From contig JAQFVV010006335.1 of NCBI GenBank assembly GCA_028023455.1, forward strand, positions 1,203,412 through 1,267,411: a stretch of DNA of 64,000 bases. Direction: 5' to 3'. Shown here piece by piece: positions 62,221 to 64,000 of this stretch. Position numbers and translations under genes: made by a program. Origin of the DNA: Epiperipatus broadwayi (taxonomy: Eukaryota > Onychophora > Udeonychophora > Euonychophora > Peripatidae). Position 1 is the stretch's first letter. Every line of letters begins with the position of its first letter. The notes below the pieces were generated by a model. It saw only the letters and a program-made list of their open reading frames with translations, was not told the origin of the DNA and searched no databases.

Positions 62221-62223
<3 letters not shown>
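61259..62223. other. AT-rich spacer
   Basis: Contains a short duplicated phrase (AACTCAGGTATA at about 61350 and 61404) and a short GATGATGAT-rich patch near 61920. No gene. Confidence 0.4.

Positions 62224-62315
<92 letters not shown>
62224..62315. repeat. (AAT)n microsatellite
   Basis: About 30 uninterrupted AAT units. Confidence 0.97.
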
Positions 62316-64000
62316 TGATTATATTACAATCCTCAGATTAATTTCAAGTTCTTCCCCCTTTCCCTTCAAATGTATTTTGTATTAAGTTGGATGTCACATT
62401 GACCATAATTTTCACTCCATGAGAAAAGTATTTCAAGAAAAAAAAATATTATCTGCTCATTAGCACACATACTTTAAAAATCTAACATGTAAATAGAATG
62501 TAAAAAAAAAATGTTAGTAGAATTGAAAGAGCAAGTTTTAGAAACAAGTTTTAAATTATTTTCTCCCCCTCTTCTACCTCTGAAATGCTATACTTAACTT
62601 GAAACAAAATAATCTAATATTCTAATACTAATCATTATTTCACATTCACTCGCAATTATACACATATAAAAATATCATTATGTATGTGCATGTTTTATCT
62701 CATAATAACAAAATATTATTTAAAACCAAAATAATAATAATATATTAGTTAAAACTAAAATCATAACACCATAAAAAAAAATTGTTTTACACATTAATAT
62801 TTTTCATAACTGTAAAATTAATAAACAAATAATTTTGATACATTCAAGATCATTTATGAAGCTCAAAGTGATTATTAGTAAGACATTCTTGTTTTTAATC
62901 GATCTGAATAGTCTTTAAAAGTTCTTTAAATAAAATATACCACTTTATTGCTAAAATGTTTCTTAAGACTGATATCATAAAGAAAATAGATATAAAAAGT
63001 CATATTACCAATCTTTTGTTTGTGGCGAATTTCCAAGGGTTCAAACTTGTCTTGTATAATGTCTATATTTCTGCAGCTACCATTTCCATTTTACTGGGAA
63101 CAATCTCTTTCTTGAGGTGTATAACTATTTGATGATGATGACTCTATTGAGGTTATTTGCTTTAGTGGATAATTTGGAAATCATTATATTAATTTTTCTT
63201 CTCTTCCTGTCAAGCATGATTCTTAGTGGATGAAATACAGCGGTTGTTTTCACATTTATAAATTTTCTTGAGTTTAAAACCAGTTGTTGGAACAATTAAT
63301 TGGACTTGATGATTAATATTTATTGGTAGATTAATTCATCTTTTATCGAATGCAGGTGAATGCTTTCTTTCTTCTATTAAAAACATCTTATTTCTCTGGT
63401 CAGTTGAAAGGTGTAGAATATTATTTTAGACAAGACATCTTTTCTTTCCTATGTGATGTGCAGCTTCCCCAGATGGTCAGCAAAAGATGGGACATACATA
63501 TATTTTTTCTAGCCAGCCATTTCTTATATTTTCAACATTCAATTTAATAGTCTAATAATCTGAACCATAATCACCCTATTATTTAATTAAATCTGTAACT
63601 TTAGATCCCAATTACATTTATAGAAAAGCAAAATAAAAGCATAGAATAAGATATTAGAATTGATCAAGCATAGGTTAGTTTTAAAGAAAGTTAAAATGTT
63701 GAATATTTGAAATATAAAACAATTAAAAAGCTTACACATACATTGCCTATACGTATGCATTATAACTTTGCTTTTTAACAGAAAATTTAAATATTAAATA
63801 GTTTAAATGTGTGTATTACCTTTCTATCAACACACAAACAAATAAAGCATATAATTGTTGTCCCACTCTTTCTCTGTTTAAAGCTTTTAGAACTGGACCT
63901 TGTAGGGTTTAAGCTTGAATGCCCTACAACTTCCTTTATGGTTATATAAAAATGTGATGATGATTTTGTTTTACACTTTCTTCCATGCACATTACTATAA
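62316..64000. other. AT-rich spacer to window end
   Basis: No feature recognised. Short frames at the end of the window have no motif I know. Confidence 0.35.

Overview
The window looks like intergenic or accessory DNA from a repeat-rich invertebrate animal genome. It is very A+T-rich (roughly three quarters by eye) and crowded with (TA)n, (TATC)n and (AAT)n microsatellites. It carries eukaryotic mobile elements: Penelope-like retroelements (PLEs), an LTR retroelement, and TTAA-flanked and 8-bp-duplication DNA transposons. The style resembles a mollusc, perhaps a cephalopod, but that is only an impression. I see no convincing host gene, tRNA, rRNA or CRISPR array. Nearly every meaningful coding segment belongs to a retroelement, and most are broken.

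Layout. 1-13 kb: a (TATC)n block, a piggyBac-like MITE (2689-3460), (TA)n and (AAT)n arrays, otherwise featureless AT-rich DNA. 13-29.6 kb: fold-back (inverted repeat) structures at 13.05, 18.8, 26.5, 27.74 and 28.0 kb, a ~475-bp dispersed repeat called S here, a second dispersed repeat called R, and a 500-N assembly gap (26001-26500). The inverted pair at 28.0-29.3 kb consists of two truncated PLE copies, head to head around a (TA)n tract, each with a GIY-YIG endonuclease remnant. 30.8-34.8 kb: a 91-bp hairpin, a second copy of the 13-kb fold-back element, and a decayed coiled-coil retroelement remnant.

34881-46761: the centrepiece, an LTR-type retroelement inserted in a (TA)n microsatellite. 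Its two direct repeats are 1907 bp and about 98.5% identical, with non-canonical TCTA...TAGA ends. The only recognisable protein is a broken gag (15-aa-repeat coiled coil plus capsid-like domain); no pol is visible. The 5' repeat is interrupted by a 2228-bp terminal-inverted-repeat DNA transposon with an exact 8-bp target duplication, and the 3' repeat preserves the empty site. Insertion order is therefore readable: microsatellite, then LTR element, then DNA transposon.

46.8-64 kb: a complete PLE (49651-52470) with two identical 294-bp pseudo-LTRs, a reverse transcriptase carrying YIDD and a GIY-YIG endonuclease, also embedded in (TA)n, yet broken by several single-base frameshifts. Then come minisatellites (53.37-53.98 kb), a ~420-bp repeat called T (one inverted plus two tandem copies), a ~1-kb inverted repeat (57.1-58.15 kb) and a much older, catalytically dead PLE (59.1-60.6 kb).

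Coding segments act only within elements: gag would package the LTR element's RNA, while PLE reverse transcriptase and GIY-YIG nuclease would cooperate in target-primed integration. The recurring theme is that element boundaries coincide with (TA)n tracts and that PLE-like tails occur as head-to-head inverted pairs.
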